64,000 bases of DNA from Steromphala cineraria (taxonomy: Eukaryota; Mollusca; Gastropoda; Trochida; Trochidae). The notes beneath the pieces were generated by a model. It saw only the letters and a list, made by a program, of their open reading frames with translations. It was not told the DNA's origin and ran no database searches. Where the stretch lies: positions 34,173,607 through 34,237,606 of the forward strand of contig OU744724.1 in NCBI GenBank assembly GCA_916613615.1, in the 5' to 3' direction. Made by a program: the position numbers and the translations under genes. Positions 50,301 to 62,300 of the stretch are shown here, piece after piece. Each line of letters begins with the position of its first letter. The first letter of the stretch is position 1.

Positions 50301-53300
50301 CCAAATAGGGTCACAGGGGTCACAACCTTAAAAACCTATTTTCATCTTCTTCTTAAGTTCCAAAAGGTCTAGAGAGCTGAAATGATATGTGCAGACTCCT
50401 TGGCCAATGGGGATTCTAAACTGTAGATTTCGTGACCCCATGACCCCAAATAGGGTCACAGGGGTCACAACATTAAAAACCTATTTTCATCTTCTTCTCC
50501 AGTTCCAAAAGGACTAGAGAGTTAAAAATGATATGTGCAGACTCCTTGGACAATGGGGATTCTAATTTGTAACTTTGTTGACCCTGTGACCCCAAATAGG
50601 GTCACAGGGTTCACAACCTTAAAAACCTATTTTCATCTTCTTCTCCAGTTCCAAAAAAAGTGAGAGTTAAACATGATATGTGCAGACTCCTTGGACAATG
50701 GGGATTGTAATTTGTAACTTTGGTGACCCTGTGACCCCAAATAGGGAAACAGGGGTCACAACCTTTAAAACCTATATTCATATTCTTCTCCAGTTCTAAA
50801 AGGACTAGAGAGTTAAAAATGATATGTGCAGACTCCTTGGACAATGGGGATTCTAATTTGTAACTTTGTTGACCCTGTGACCCCAAATAGGGTCACAGGG
50901 GTCACAACCTTAAAAACCTATTTTCATCTTCTTCTTAAGTTCCAAAAGGTCTAGAGAGCTGAAATGATATGTGCAGACTCCTTGGCCAATGGGGATTCTA
51001 AACTGTAGATTTCGTGACCCCATGACCCCAAATAGGGTCACAGGGGTCACAACATTAAAAACCTATTTTCATCTTCTTCTCCAGTTCCAAAAGGACTAGA
51101 GAGTTAAAAATGATATGTGCAGACTCCTTGGACAATGGGGATTCTAATTTGTAACTTTGTTGACCCTGTGACCCCAAATAGGGTCACAGGGTTCACAACC
51201 TTTAAAACCTATTTTCATCTTCTTCTCCAGTTCCAAAAAAAGTAGAGAGTTAAACATGATATGTGCAGACTCCTTGGACAATGGGGATTGTAATTTGTAA
51301 CTTTGGTGACCCTGTGACCCCAAATAGGGAAACAGGGGTCACAACCTTTAAAACCTATATTCATCTTCTTCTCCAGTTCTAAAAGGACTAGAGAGTTAAA
51401 AATGATATGTGCAGACTCCTTGGATAATGGGGATTCTAATTTGTAACTTTGTTGACCCTGTGACCCCAAATAGGGTCACAGGGGTCACAACCTTAAAAAC
51501 CTATTTTCATCTTCTTCTTAAGTTCCAAAAGGTCTAGAGAGCTGAAATGATATGTGCAGACTCCTTGGCCAATGGGGATTCTAAACTGTAGATTTCGTGA
51601 CCCCATGACCCCAAATAGGGTCACAGGGGTCACAACATTAAAAACCTATTTTCATCTTCTTCTCCAGTTCCAAAAGGACTAGAGAGTTAAAAATGATATG
51701 TGCAGACTCCTTGGACAATGGGGATTCTAATTTGTAACTTTGTTGACCCTGTGACCCCAAATAGGGTCACAGGGTTCACAACCTTTAAAACCTATTTTCA
51801 TCTTCTTCTCCAGTTCCAAAAAAAGTAGAGAGTTAAACATGATATGTGCAGACTCCTTGGACAATGGGGATTGTAATTTGTAACTTTGGTGACCCTGTGA
51901 CCCCAAATAGGGAAACAGGGGTCACAACCTTTAAAACCTATATTCATCTTCTTCTCCAGTTCTAAAAAGACTAGAGAGTTAAAAATGATATGTGCAGACT
52001 CCTTGGACAATGGGGATTCTAATTTGTAACTTTGTTGACCCTGTGACCCCAAATAGGGTCACAGGGGTCACAACCTTAAAAACCTATTTTCATCTTCTTC
52101 TTAAGTTCCAAAAGGTCTAGAGAGCTGAAATGATATGTGCAGACTCCTTGGCCAATGGGGATTCTAAACTGTAGATTTCGTGACCCCATGACCCCAAATA
52201 GGGTCACAGGGGTCACAACATTAAAAACCTATTTTCATCTTCTTCTCCAGTTCCAAAAGGACTAGAGAGTTAAAAATGATATGTGCAGACTCCTTGGACA
52301 ATGGGGATTCTAATTTGTAACTTTGTTGACCCTGTGACCCCAAATAGGGTCACAGGGGTCACAACCTTAAAAACCTATTTTCATCTTCTTCTTAAGTTCC
52401 AAAAGGTCTAGAGAGCTGAAATGATATGTGCAGACTCCTTGGCCAATGGGGATTCTAAACTGTAGATTTTATGACCCCATGACCCAAATTAGGGTCACAG
52501 GAGTCACAACCTTAAAAACTTATTTTCATCATCATCTTCAGTTCCAAAAGGTCTATTGAGCTGAAAGACTGCATGTAGACTCCTTGGCCAATTAGTGGAG
52601 CAGATAAATGCAAATTTAAGGGGAATCGTTCAAAATATGATACAAGCACCAAACTTGGCACAAACAACCCTTAGGGGGTACCTTTTGGAAAAATCACGCT
52701 GGCCACCTGAAATTCAAGATGGCCGCCATTTTTTCAAGATGGCCGCCATCTCCATAGGGAAATAATAAGAGTATTTTTATATGGCGCCTCATCCACATCA
52801 CCAAGGGACATGCTCTAAGCGCATAACATATCTACAGTCACAGCATATGTACAGTCACTATATGTACATGGGAATCAGTGCATAGTTTAGAGGTAGTTCT
52901 TGAAAAGGTGGGTTTTCAAGTTGTTTTTAAAAACTGACAATGATGGTGAGGATTTGAGTTCTGATGGTAGAGAGTTCCAGAGTGTAGCAGCAGCATGGGA
53001 GAAGGAGTTTGCGCCAAATGTTTCTAGTTTATGTACAGGTACAACAAGCAAGTTTTTCTGACTGGAGCGGAGGGATCTTGTGGGTTTATGCAGTGTTATC
53101 AGGTCCTGGAGGTATGCTGGGCCGATGTTATGTATGGACTGGTAGACAAGGCAAAGCAGTTTGAATTCGATCCTCTCGCGGATACGGAGCCAGTGTAAAG
53201 AATTGAGGGCAGGTGTTATATGGGATCGTAGTTTAGTTGTTTTTATACTGCTTCACGCTCTAGCAACCGATTTAGTCAGTTTAGGTGTCTAATTATATGT

Positions 53301-56300
53301 TATCAAGTATCAGGAATACAATAAAACAGTTTATTTATGTGTTTGAAGCTTCTTTTTAATTGTTTCATGCACAAGCGGTAATAAAAAATAACAGAAAACT
53401 TGACGTATTCAATAATATGAAGAGAAATATACTAAGCATGCACAGCATCAGGCTTACATCATTTACTCTGCAATATTTGGGACTATCAGTGTTAAAATAC
53501 ATTTGATTTAAACTGACCATTCTAATGTCTACGACACTGACAACAATCATATGAAGTGATATATTCAAATCCTATATTGATGTAATTTTCAAGCTTGTCA
53601 CAATGGAAATGAAACTAAGTTTAGATTAACTTATTCTGTATTCTATTTCTAAACATGTGTAGAAAAAATAATATTTTTGAATTTGTTATGCATTTCTTAC
53701 ACAAAAAAAAACAATGACTGCTCCCTTCAACATGTCCGCTAGCAGACGACACAGCACATCATGGACTCCCATCAAAAAGGTATGTATCTGCTGAAATACA
53801 GCGTAAACTATATGGAAAAGTTGTTGAAATGTTGAAATAGATCACAAAGACCAAGTATGCATCACAAATTAAAGAAATAATTTTGTAAATGTTGCATAAT
53901 TACTCCCAATTTCCATTAGCAATTTTGCTGAGGAATTAAAGGGAGATAATCAAAGGTCATGTAAACTCAGGGACCAGTCATTTTTTTTTTTCAGATTTCA
54001 AACTCTTTTAAAAAATCCTTTTCAACTATTCAGTAAAGTTTCATTAACCTACAGATTGTCAATAATGATACTGTGAATCCACCCTTTTTTGTCTGATGGT
54101 CCGTCCGTCCATCATTGAGATAATCTGTAATGGAGACCCTTTAGCATTTTTGTTATTATCTCACAAACCGTTAATCCTACACAGGTGAAATTTTGAACAC
54201 AATCTCCTCATCCTTTATGTATCATAAATTTTGTGCTTGGTAATTATGTTGTCACCTAGTATTATCAAAAATTAATTTCTCTGAAGGCTAGTTTCGTAAA
54301 TTGATTTGTGGATGCTTACAGAAAGATGTTATATAAATAACAATTCTCTATCTGAATGTTGACAACTGTGATGACCCTCTTACCTCTTAGCTTTTTATAT
54401 AAAATCATTCAACTGCATTGTATCTATTTTTATATGTATTTGATGATTATTTATTAAACTTTTCTTCATTTCAGCTGTCGGACATATGCTGTTGATGGAA
54501 GTCAGATAGACCCTCAAAGTGATTATGCACTGACCAAGTATGTCATGCTTAATACCAGGATCATCAACATCGCAAACTGACTGGAGGAAATGCTGCCTTT
54601 GTCAGGAAGACAAGTATCATAATGATTTGGTATCACCACCACTTCATTATACACCTGATCATGATGGCTACAATATGATTGCTAAGAATGTCCCCCAGTT
54701 CCACGACCTTTATGACATGCCAATAGTTCTCGATCCATCAAGACTAGATGACGGTGAAGGCATAGAACAAACACTCCGAAAGAACAAGGCATTATATCAT
54801 CAGAGTTGCCGTATCATGTTCAACAATACAAAACTGGACAGGGCAAGAAAAAGAAAAGCTACTACTCAGAATACAGTATCAGGAGATGAAGGCATCAAGC
54901 AGCGACGAACCGCCCATAAACCTGGAGAGTTTGAGTGCTTCATATGTGAAAAAGAAGAACCAACATGTGAAATGAGAAAAGCTATGACCATGAAGCTAAA
55001 CAAAAAAGTATATGAATGTGCGAAAACCTTGAGTGATGGAAGACTTCTCGCACTTCTTAGCGGCGGGGATATGATCGCACAGGAACTCAAATACCACTCT
55101 TCATGTCTAACAAGTTTGTACAACCGAGAAAGAGACTACTTAAAGAATCTGGAGAAGCAGAAGCAATATGATGAGACTGATGAAAAACAAGCCTTTCCAT
55201 TGGCGTTCTCTGAACTGGTGAACTATATGATACAAACTAAATCAAATTCTAAAGATCCAACTATCTTTAAACTAAAAGACATGGTTAGCCTCTATAAGCA
55301 GCGGTTACAACAACTTGGACTTGTGGCGCCTGATGTCAACTCAACAAGGTTGAAAGATAAACTGATGACAGAAATCCCTGGATTGGAATCTAAAAGAAAT
55401 GGAAGAGACGTCCTTCTGGCTCTCAAGGAAGATGTGGGGTTGGTGTTGTCGCAAGCTTGTGACTACTCAGAGGCCATGACTCTTGCCAAAGCAGCCAAGA
55501 TATTAAGAGGACACATGCTCGATAAAAAGTCATCATTCAATGGAACCTTTCATGAGCGGTGTATTGAAGATGCCATACCGACTACCCTTCTTCAGTTTGT
55601 AGGAATGGTTGAACATGGGGCCGACATTAAATCTCAACTGAGATTTGGTGTCTCAAAGACAGACCTTACAATTGCACAGTTACTACAATATAACTGTGTT
55701 GCAAGATACAAAGAAGACGCAGCAACTCACAGACACTCAAAAGATCGAGAAACGTCATTTCCAGTCTACTTAGGCTTATCTGTCTTTGCCAAAACTAGAA
55801 AGAGGACAATAGTAGAAATGCTTCATGAGCATTGTGTGAGTGTATCATATGACAGAGTACTTGAGATATCAGCACAGCTTGGCGATGCAACTGTAAGTAG
55901 ATACGTGAATGATGGTGTAGTCTGCCCTCCTGTTCTGCGCAGAGGCTTGTTCACTACAGCTGCCATGGACAACATTGACCACAATCCTACTGCTACAACT
56001 GCTTCTACATCTTTCCATGGCACCAGCATCTCGTTGTTCCAACACCCAACCAAAGATGACAAAGGCGAAGAATGTGAGCCACTCAGGTTTGGTGATGAGA
56101 AGATTAGGATTAAGAAAGTTCCAGAACTCCCAGACTATTACACCAATATCCGTCCTGCCTTCTTTGCAAAGAAGAACCCTCCTCCTCCATCTGGTGGTGT
56201 TACAGTTCCTGATGCCACATATTTTGAGCAAGAACTGGCACTTGAGTATCAATGGCTGGAACAGGTTTGCAAAAGTAGTCAAACAGATGGAACAGATAAC

Positions 56301-59300
56301 CTGTCATGGGCAGCCAACCATGCTTCCAAGAGGAGAGAGTCTGCTTTCGAAGTCAGTATCTCATCACTATTACCTCTCTTTCGAGAACCAGCTCACTCAG
56401 TTGCTACAGTTAGACATGTAATGGACACTATTAAGGAGACTGTATCATTCTTAAATCAAGACCAAACACCTGTTCTGACTGCAGATCAGCCCATCTACGC
56501 TCTAGCAAAACAAATACAGTGGCACTGGCCTGATGAGTATGGCGAAGACAAGTTTGTCATCATGTTTGGCGGGCTACATATTGAGATGGCTGCACTTAAG
56601 TCAATTGGAACTCTCCTCCAGGACAGTGGATCGACAGGCGCCCTCGTGGAGGCAGGAGTGGCTTCTGCTGGAACAGCAGAATCTTTCTTGACAGCATCAA
56701 GTATCACTAAAGCACGACAGATGCATCAGATAACAGCATGCAGTCTATATCAACTTCTGAAGGCAGCATACACTGACTACTACAGTGAGGCAACTGGGAA
56801 CTCAGAGGAATTGATGAACTTTGAGGTCTGGTGTGAGAAGAGAAAACTGGAAAGCCTCCAATTCAAATTCTGGCATCTGATCTTGTCCATGGAGTTGACT
56901 ATCTTCACGTTGGTGAGGTCATTTAGAGAGGCCAACTTCAGTCTGTATTGCCAGGCATTGTCCGAGCTAATTCCATACTTCTTTGCCAATAACAACACAA
57001 ACTATGCTCGCTGGATCCCAGTTCATTTGAGAGACATGGTAACCCTGAAAGACAAACATCCCTATCTTACCTAGGAATTTGAGAAAGGGAAATTTGTTGT
57101 TCACAAGTCTAGTCGGGATTTTTCTGCAATGGCTATTGACCAAGCACATGAACAGGCAAATGCGGTCATCAAAGCCGACGGGGGAGCCATTGGCTTGACT
57201 GAAGATCCGTCAGCACTCAGAAGATGGATGGTAGCTGGTCCTCAGGTCAGTCACCTGGTTGAGCAGTATGACGCTCTATCAGAAGCCAAGGATGCCGTAG
57301 AAAAAACTAGCCACCATGAACAGACACCACGTGCCCAAAGAGATTTTCTTGAGAAGGTTCACAAACTGTCCCTAGCCATAGATGGTCTTGGAAATCCTTT
57401 CCAGGAAGAAAGTGAGGACCTGATGTCACTTGACTCTAAGGACATAGCCTACCCAAGTGCAGCTAACTTGATTGTCACACACTATGAGAGAGGGAAGACA
57501 CGCTCCCAGGAGTTCATGGAGGGTATGTCGACAGAAGGTGTTAAAATGTTCTACGAACCAATCAAGAAGAACAAAGTTGACTTCTTCCGCCAGAAACCAA
57601 TCTCAACTGATGCCACTAAGCAAAGGATACTGAAGGAGGACTGTCAACTTTTCTCTAAGCTCTTCATTTCATGCCAAAGCAGAGAATGTGACTTGCATGA
57701 GTTTTTTCGCCATGAAAACACACAGTTCCCTGCTTCCCTGAGTGATGGTGGAAAACTCTACACCTGTCAAAAATCCCAACTGGCTGCTATCCTTGAAAGC
57801 TATGTGAGAATCCCTGACACTGAACCAGAAGGGGATACTATCATCATTGATGGCTCAGCAATGGTGAACTCTCTGCATCCACGAACATCCACAACTTTCG
57901 AGGAATATGCAACATCGATAATACTTCCAACTGTTCAGACTTACTCCAGAAAGTACCAAAGAACGGACATTGTATTTGATGTCTATCTAACATCAAGTTT
58001 GAAGGCAGAAACAAGAGCATGGCGGGGTACGGGAGGAAGACGCAGAGTGACAAGCCAAGGCAAAATACCCCGAAGCTGGCAGAACTTTCTGAGAGATAAT
58101 GACAACAAAACTGAGCTTTTCAATTTCCTTACACAGCACATAGCAAAGACACCTTTGCCCAACAAAGTCATTGTAACCAAAGAAGAAAATGTCCTTAGCA
58201 ATTCCCAAGTCGATATAGATCATCTGGCCCCTTCTAGTCACGAAGAAGCAGACACAAGGATATTCCTACATGCAAGGAATGCTACAGAGGAGGGAAGCAA
58301 ATTCATAGTCAAAGCTAACGACACAGATGTTCTTGTGATTGCAATCAGTGTTCTGCTAGTCCTTCGAGACATTGGTTTACAGCAGCTCTGGATTGCCTTT
58401 GGACAAGGACATGCACTCAAATGGATTCCTGTTCATGACCTTAATCACAACATAGGATTGGAGAAGAGCCGTGGGATTCTGTTCTTCCATGCATTCACAG
58501 GCTGTGATGTTGTGTCAGCATTCCGAGGTAAAGGGAAGAAATCTGCATGGCAAACCTGGAGCTTATATCCTGAGGTTTCGGATATATTCCTCAAGCTTGG
58601 CAAATATCCACCGACAATAGATGATGGTGATATGAAGATTCTGGAGAAGTTTGTGGTGTTGATGTATGACAGATCCAGTACAGCTGCATGTGTAAACGAT
58701 GCAAGACTTGCAATGTTTGCTAGGAAACAGAGGTCATATGAAACCATTCCACCAACTCAGGCTGCACTATATCAGCATGTCAAGCATGCAGCCTATGTTG
58801 CAGGTGTCATATGGAGCCAGTCAACATTGCGCCAGCCAGAAACATTGACTCCTGCTGAATGGGGGTGGATACAGAAGGGTGAAATGTGGCATATTTCATG
58901 GACAACACTGCCACCTATTGCAGAGAGTTGTCAACAGTTGACAAAGTGTGGCTGCAAGTCTGAGTGTCATGGGGGAAGATGCAAGTGTTACCGATTTGGT
59001 CTGATATGTTCAAGATTATGCAGCTGCAGATGTGTTGAGTAGATCTCTTTCTAGTCAAACACAAAGACATTGAAAACTAACTATGGACTACCTGTTGATC
59101 GTTTACATGCTTCAATGTATATACAATTTTCTCATTGAATACGTCAAGTTTTCTGCTAATGTTTCACTGTTTGTGCATGAAACAATTAAAAAGAAGCTTC
59201 AAACCCATGAATAAACTGTTTTATTGTATTCCTGATACTTGATAACATATAATTAGACACCTAAACTGACTAAATCGGTTGCTAGAGCGAGAAGCAGTAT

Positions 59301-62300
59301 AAAAACAGCTCATTTCCCTATGGAGATGGCGGCCATCTTGAAAAATTGGCGGCCATCTTGAATTTTAGGTGGCCAGCGTGTTTTTTCTAAACAGTAACCC
59401 CTAAGGGTTGTTTGTGCCAAGTTTGGTGCTTGTATCATATTTTGAACGAATTTTCATTAATCTGCTCCACTAAATTGGGATTCTAAACTGTAGGATTTGT
59501 GACCACATGACCCCAAATAGGGTCACAGGGGTCACAATCTTAAAAACCTGTTTTTCTCCATTAGATGACAGTCTATGGCAAATTTATTTCTCCTTGGATA
59601 TTTTAGTGTGGCCTTCTTTCACTGTCTAATATTGGCGATCTAGGAAGTGTTGAATAATAATAAATCATTTGGGTAAGGACATTTATTCCGAAATCGTTAC
59701 ATTTGTCTTGTAATTTTTTTTATAGGTTTTCTTGCAATAGATAACATCAGTTTCATTTTTAGCTCATCTGGCCTGTATAAAGCAAACTTGATATGATGCC
59801 TGATGAGCTACAGAGCCAATGGCTCTATTTATTTTTTTAAAATAATGTTTATGCCTATTTTTTTATTAACATAAATTATTGAAATATGTTATCTGGAATT
59901 ATTTTCATCAGAACTAATTGAACTTCCTTTGTTCATCATATTATCCATTCTGTTGTGTTTTCAATTAATTCTTTAACCCTGCTACAAATAAATCAGTGGA
60001 TATCAAATTTCTTGAATCCTCTGGACAGGTAAAGTGAAAATGCTAAATGTTGTACACAATTACAATTTGCATTAATACTTTCAAAGGTGAACAATAAAGA
60101 TTACAATCATTGCTATATGTACCATATGTTACACTATCAATACTATATGATAATATAATGTTTCAATTGCACGTATGTTTGTAAAACTTGTTTTGACAGT
60201 TAAGTGGTACTCCATCGATCAAAGCTAAGAACGTGTACCTCCAATTGGTCGACCAGCACAAGAATCTGACCAATCACGGTGTAGTTCAGCTCTTCACTCA
60301 GCCACACCCCCATCGTCTATCCACCAGAGCTTTCTTCAACCATCATCAACCTAAAGTAACGAGGAACATTCTCCAACCTCAGGTGAGATCCATAGTCTTC
60401 CTAAATAAATAGAGAACCTCACCCAAGTGTCTTTTGATATCCTATATATCAACACAAGTTGATATAAGTTAAAAATATCAGAGACTCGCGAGGATATCTT
60501 TACTTTTATCAAAAAGTGTTGATAAATTTCATATCAGGAGCAAAGTGTAAGATTTTAATCATAATTCAAAATCATTATCCTTAAGATAACCATGAAATAT
60601 GTACATCTTTGAACATTGCAGACTGCCCATGCAATTATTGTCACAGCATGTTTAGGACGTCATAGCATTGTGATGTTATACTTTGGCAAAAACAATCATG
60701 ATATCTTTTCTTTTGCATTGTTAAAAATCATGGTAATGGTAACTTTGTCATGATTAGTTTCTATAAAGAGGTATGGGTTCTTGAACCATGTGTTCTTAAG
60801 TATGTTACCTCACTGATGAAATAGTATTGTTAGATTCTGATAAAATTCTACGTCCAGTTAAGATTTGTTTTTATCTGTTGGTTGTCTGATTACTTTATAA
60901 ACTGATCAAGGAATAGATTAGCTTCAATGATATGAATGATATGTTTTAGCTGACAATTGGGCAAGGTTTCTTTCATGATGATCAAGAACTCTTACAGGAA
61001 GCAAGGTAAGAGTTGCTATATTTTACTGATTTTCATTTCTTTTTCGAAAAAAAAACAATGTTGATCTTACGCCTAAAATACATTAGTTTGTTTATTTAGT
61101 ATCATTATAAAAGCCCATTTGAGAAAACTTTATTACAAGACAAATTTTATAGATTATTAGTTAAAATCTATAAAATTTGTCTTGATTTTTTTTTTAATCA
61201 CTTATCCAACATTTTTGTGACAAAAGTAATGATGGGACTTTAAAAGGGTTATCATTAATCCAGGTTTTTTACATGTCCAGTCTCTAAAAAACACGTTGCA
61301 ACTGTATTTTACTATTTATTTTATCTCAAGCTGTAATTCTAGTTGTTTGCTCTGATCTGTTAACCAGCTCGATGGGAAGTTTTGACATCTTGGACCAAGG
61401 CCGACCAGAGACTGCTCACATTACTCTCCCCCGAGCCTTCTGTCCTCATGCTCAACTCGACTATGTGGAGGCTAAACTCGGCTTCGCTAAACGTACGCTG
61501 CACGAGAGCTCCCAGTCTACTCTATCTCAGGTAATATTGAAGCAGTCAATTCTTACCTGAAAGTTAACAGATTTTGATTAGTGCTCATTGTAATGATACT
61601 TATGAACATATTCAAAAGACTGAATATTGAAATTTTGAAAAGTTATGATTTCAATTTGTGAACATCTTAGGTTTGACAATGCTAGCGTTTAAAAATCGCT
61701 GCGTACAGTACGCAAGCTATTTGATTCTTTTGAGTTTTTATGAAAATGTCTGCGTATTTGTACTCCATGTGTTTAAACCTATTTGGTTTTTAAGGATTTT
61801 GTTGGGTAAAAATCACAGATACCCTGCTTGTCTGAAGCACTGTTTTAATATAACAGTAAGTAAAGAGGAGGTAATGTCAAAACAAATGTACAAAAAAGGT
61901 AAACAAAAAACATTTAGTGGTTACATTTCTGAGGCATTTGACCCCCTTCATCATACATTCATTAAGAAATTAAGATATGTTTGTTGACCAGGAATGCAGT
62001 GCGAAGGAGCCGACCCTGCCTTGTATTGTGTCGGAGGACATCCTGCGCTTCTCTTGTCTCATGTGTGAAATGTTCCTGGCTCCAAATCTCCATATGAAGG
62101 ACACGCACGTCTCCCTGTCTCACAGGTTCCACCGCATCATGAAGCTCTCAGATTGTGACTTCTCTGAACTGCCAAGGTAATCCTGGAATATATTTGAATA
62201 TATTGAAAGTTTTAAGAAGACCACAACATAAATTATTTCACTAATAAACTTGTTGTTAAATGTTGTTGCAAGACTTTTGACAAAGAGATACGTAAGCTTT

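Larger units (their letters stand above)
52593..59472. mobile_element. Academ-like DNA transposon with XPG-type nuclease
   Basis: A 6,880-bp element with termini TAGTGGAGCAGAT and ATCTGCTCCACTA, flanked by AAT on both sides (52,590-52,592 and 59,473-59,475). The flanks rejoin the interrupted 146-bp unit (CCTTGGCCAAT ... AATTGGGATTCTAAACTGTAG), so the insertion site can be read directly. Terminal inverted repeats are about 340 bp (right 59,134-59,472; left 52,593-53,413 minus a LINE insert). It carries one long frame (54,540-59,042) broken by one TAG. Academ elements are known for 3-4 bp target duplications and a large protein with an XPG-family nuclease. The superfamily name is from recalled knowledge of that family, not a search. 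Confidence 0.7.
48511..59826. mobile_element. Helentron-like (HINE-type) element with tandem-repeat core
   Basis: Bounded by a perfect 12-bp inverted pair, TAGCTCATCAGG (48,511-48,522) and CCTGATGAGCTA (59,799-59,810). The right copy is followed by a hairpin AGAGCC-AAT-GGCTCT (59,812-59,826). Between them lies a core of ~146-bp tandem units. Subterminal inverted repeats, a 3' hairpin and a tandem core are the known design of non-autonomous Helentron relatives, such as the pearl and CvE elements of bivalves. No Rep/helicase is present. Without the 6.9-kb inserted transposon it would be about 4.4 kb. The assignment to Helentrons is inferred from structure. Confidence 0.6.
48479..60199 (+). other. 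WDR81 intron 4, 11.7 kb, filled by nested mobile DNA
   Basis: Donor GTAAGT at 48,479 and acceptor TTTTGACAG ending at 60,199. The other seven introns here are 0.36-1.3 kb. Nearly all of this one is a Helentron-like element (48,511-59,826) with a tandem-repeat core, into which an Academ-like transposon (52,593-59,472) has inserted. The flanking exons remain in phase, so splicing can remove the whole block. Confidence 0.88.

Noticed and set aside
48863..52052. Six similar minus-strand frames of 84-91 codons (beginning MGSQGQQSYKLE)
   Set aside because: They recur at 582-583 bp in step with the tandem array and are open only because the repeat happens to lack stops in that frame. There is no sign of selection on protein sequence.
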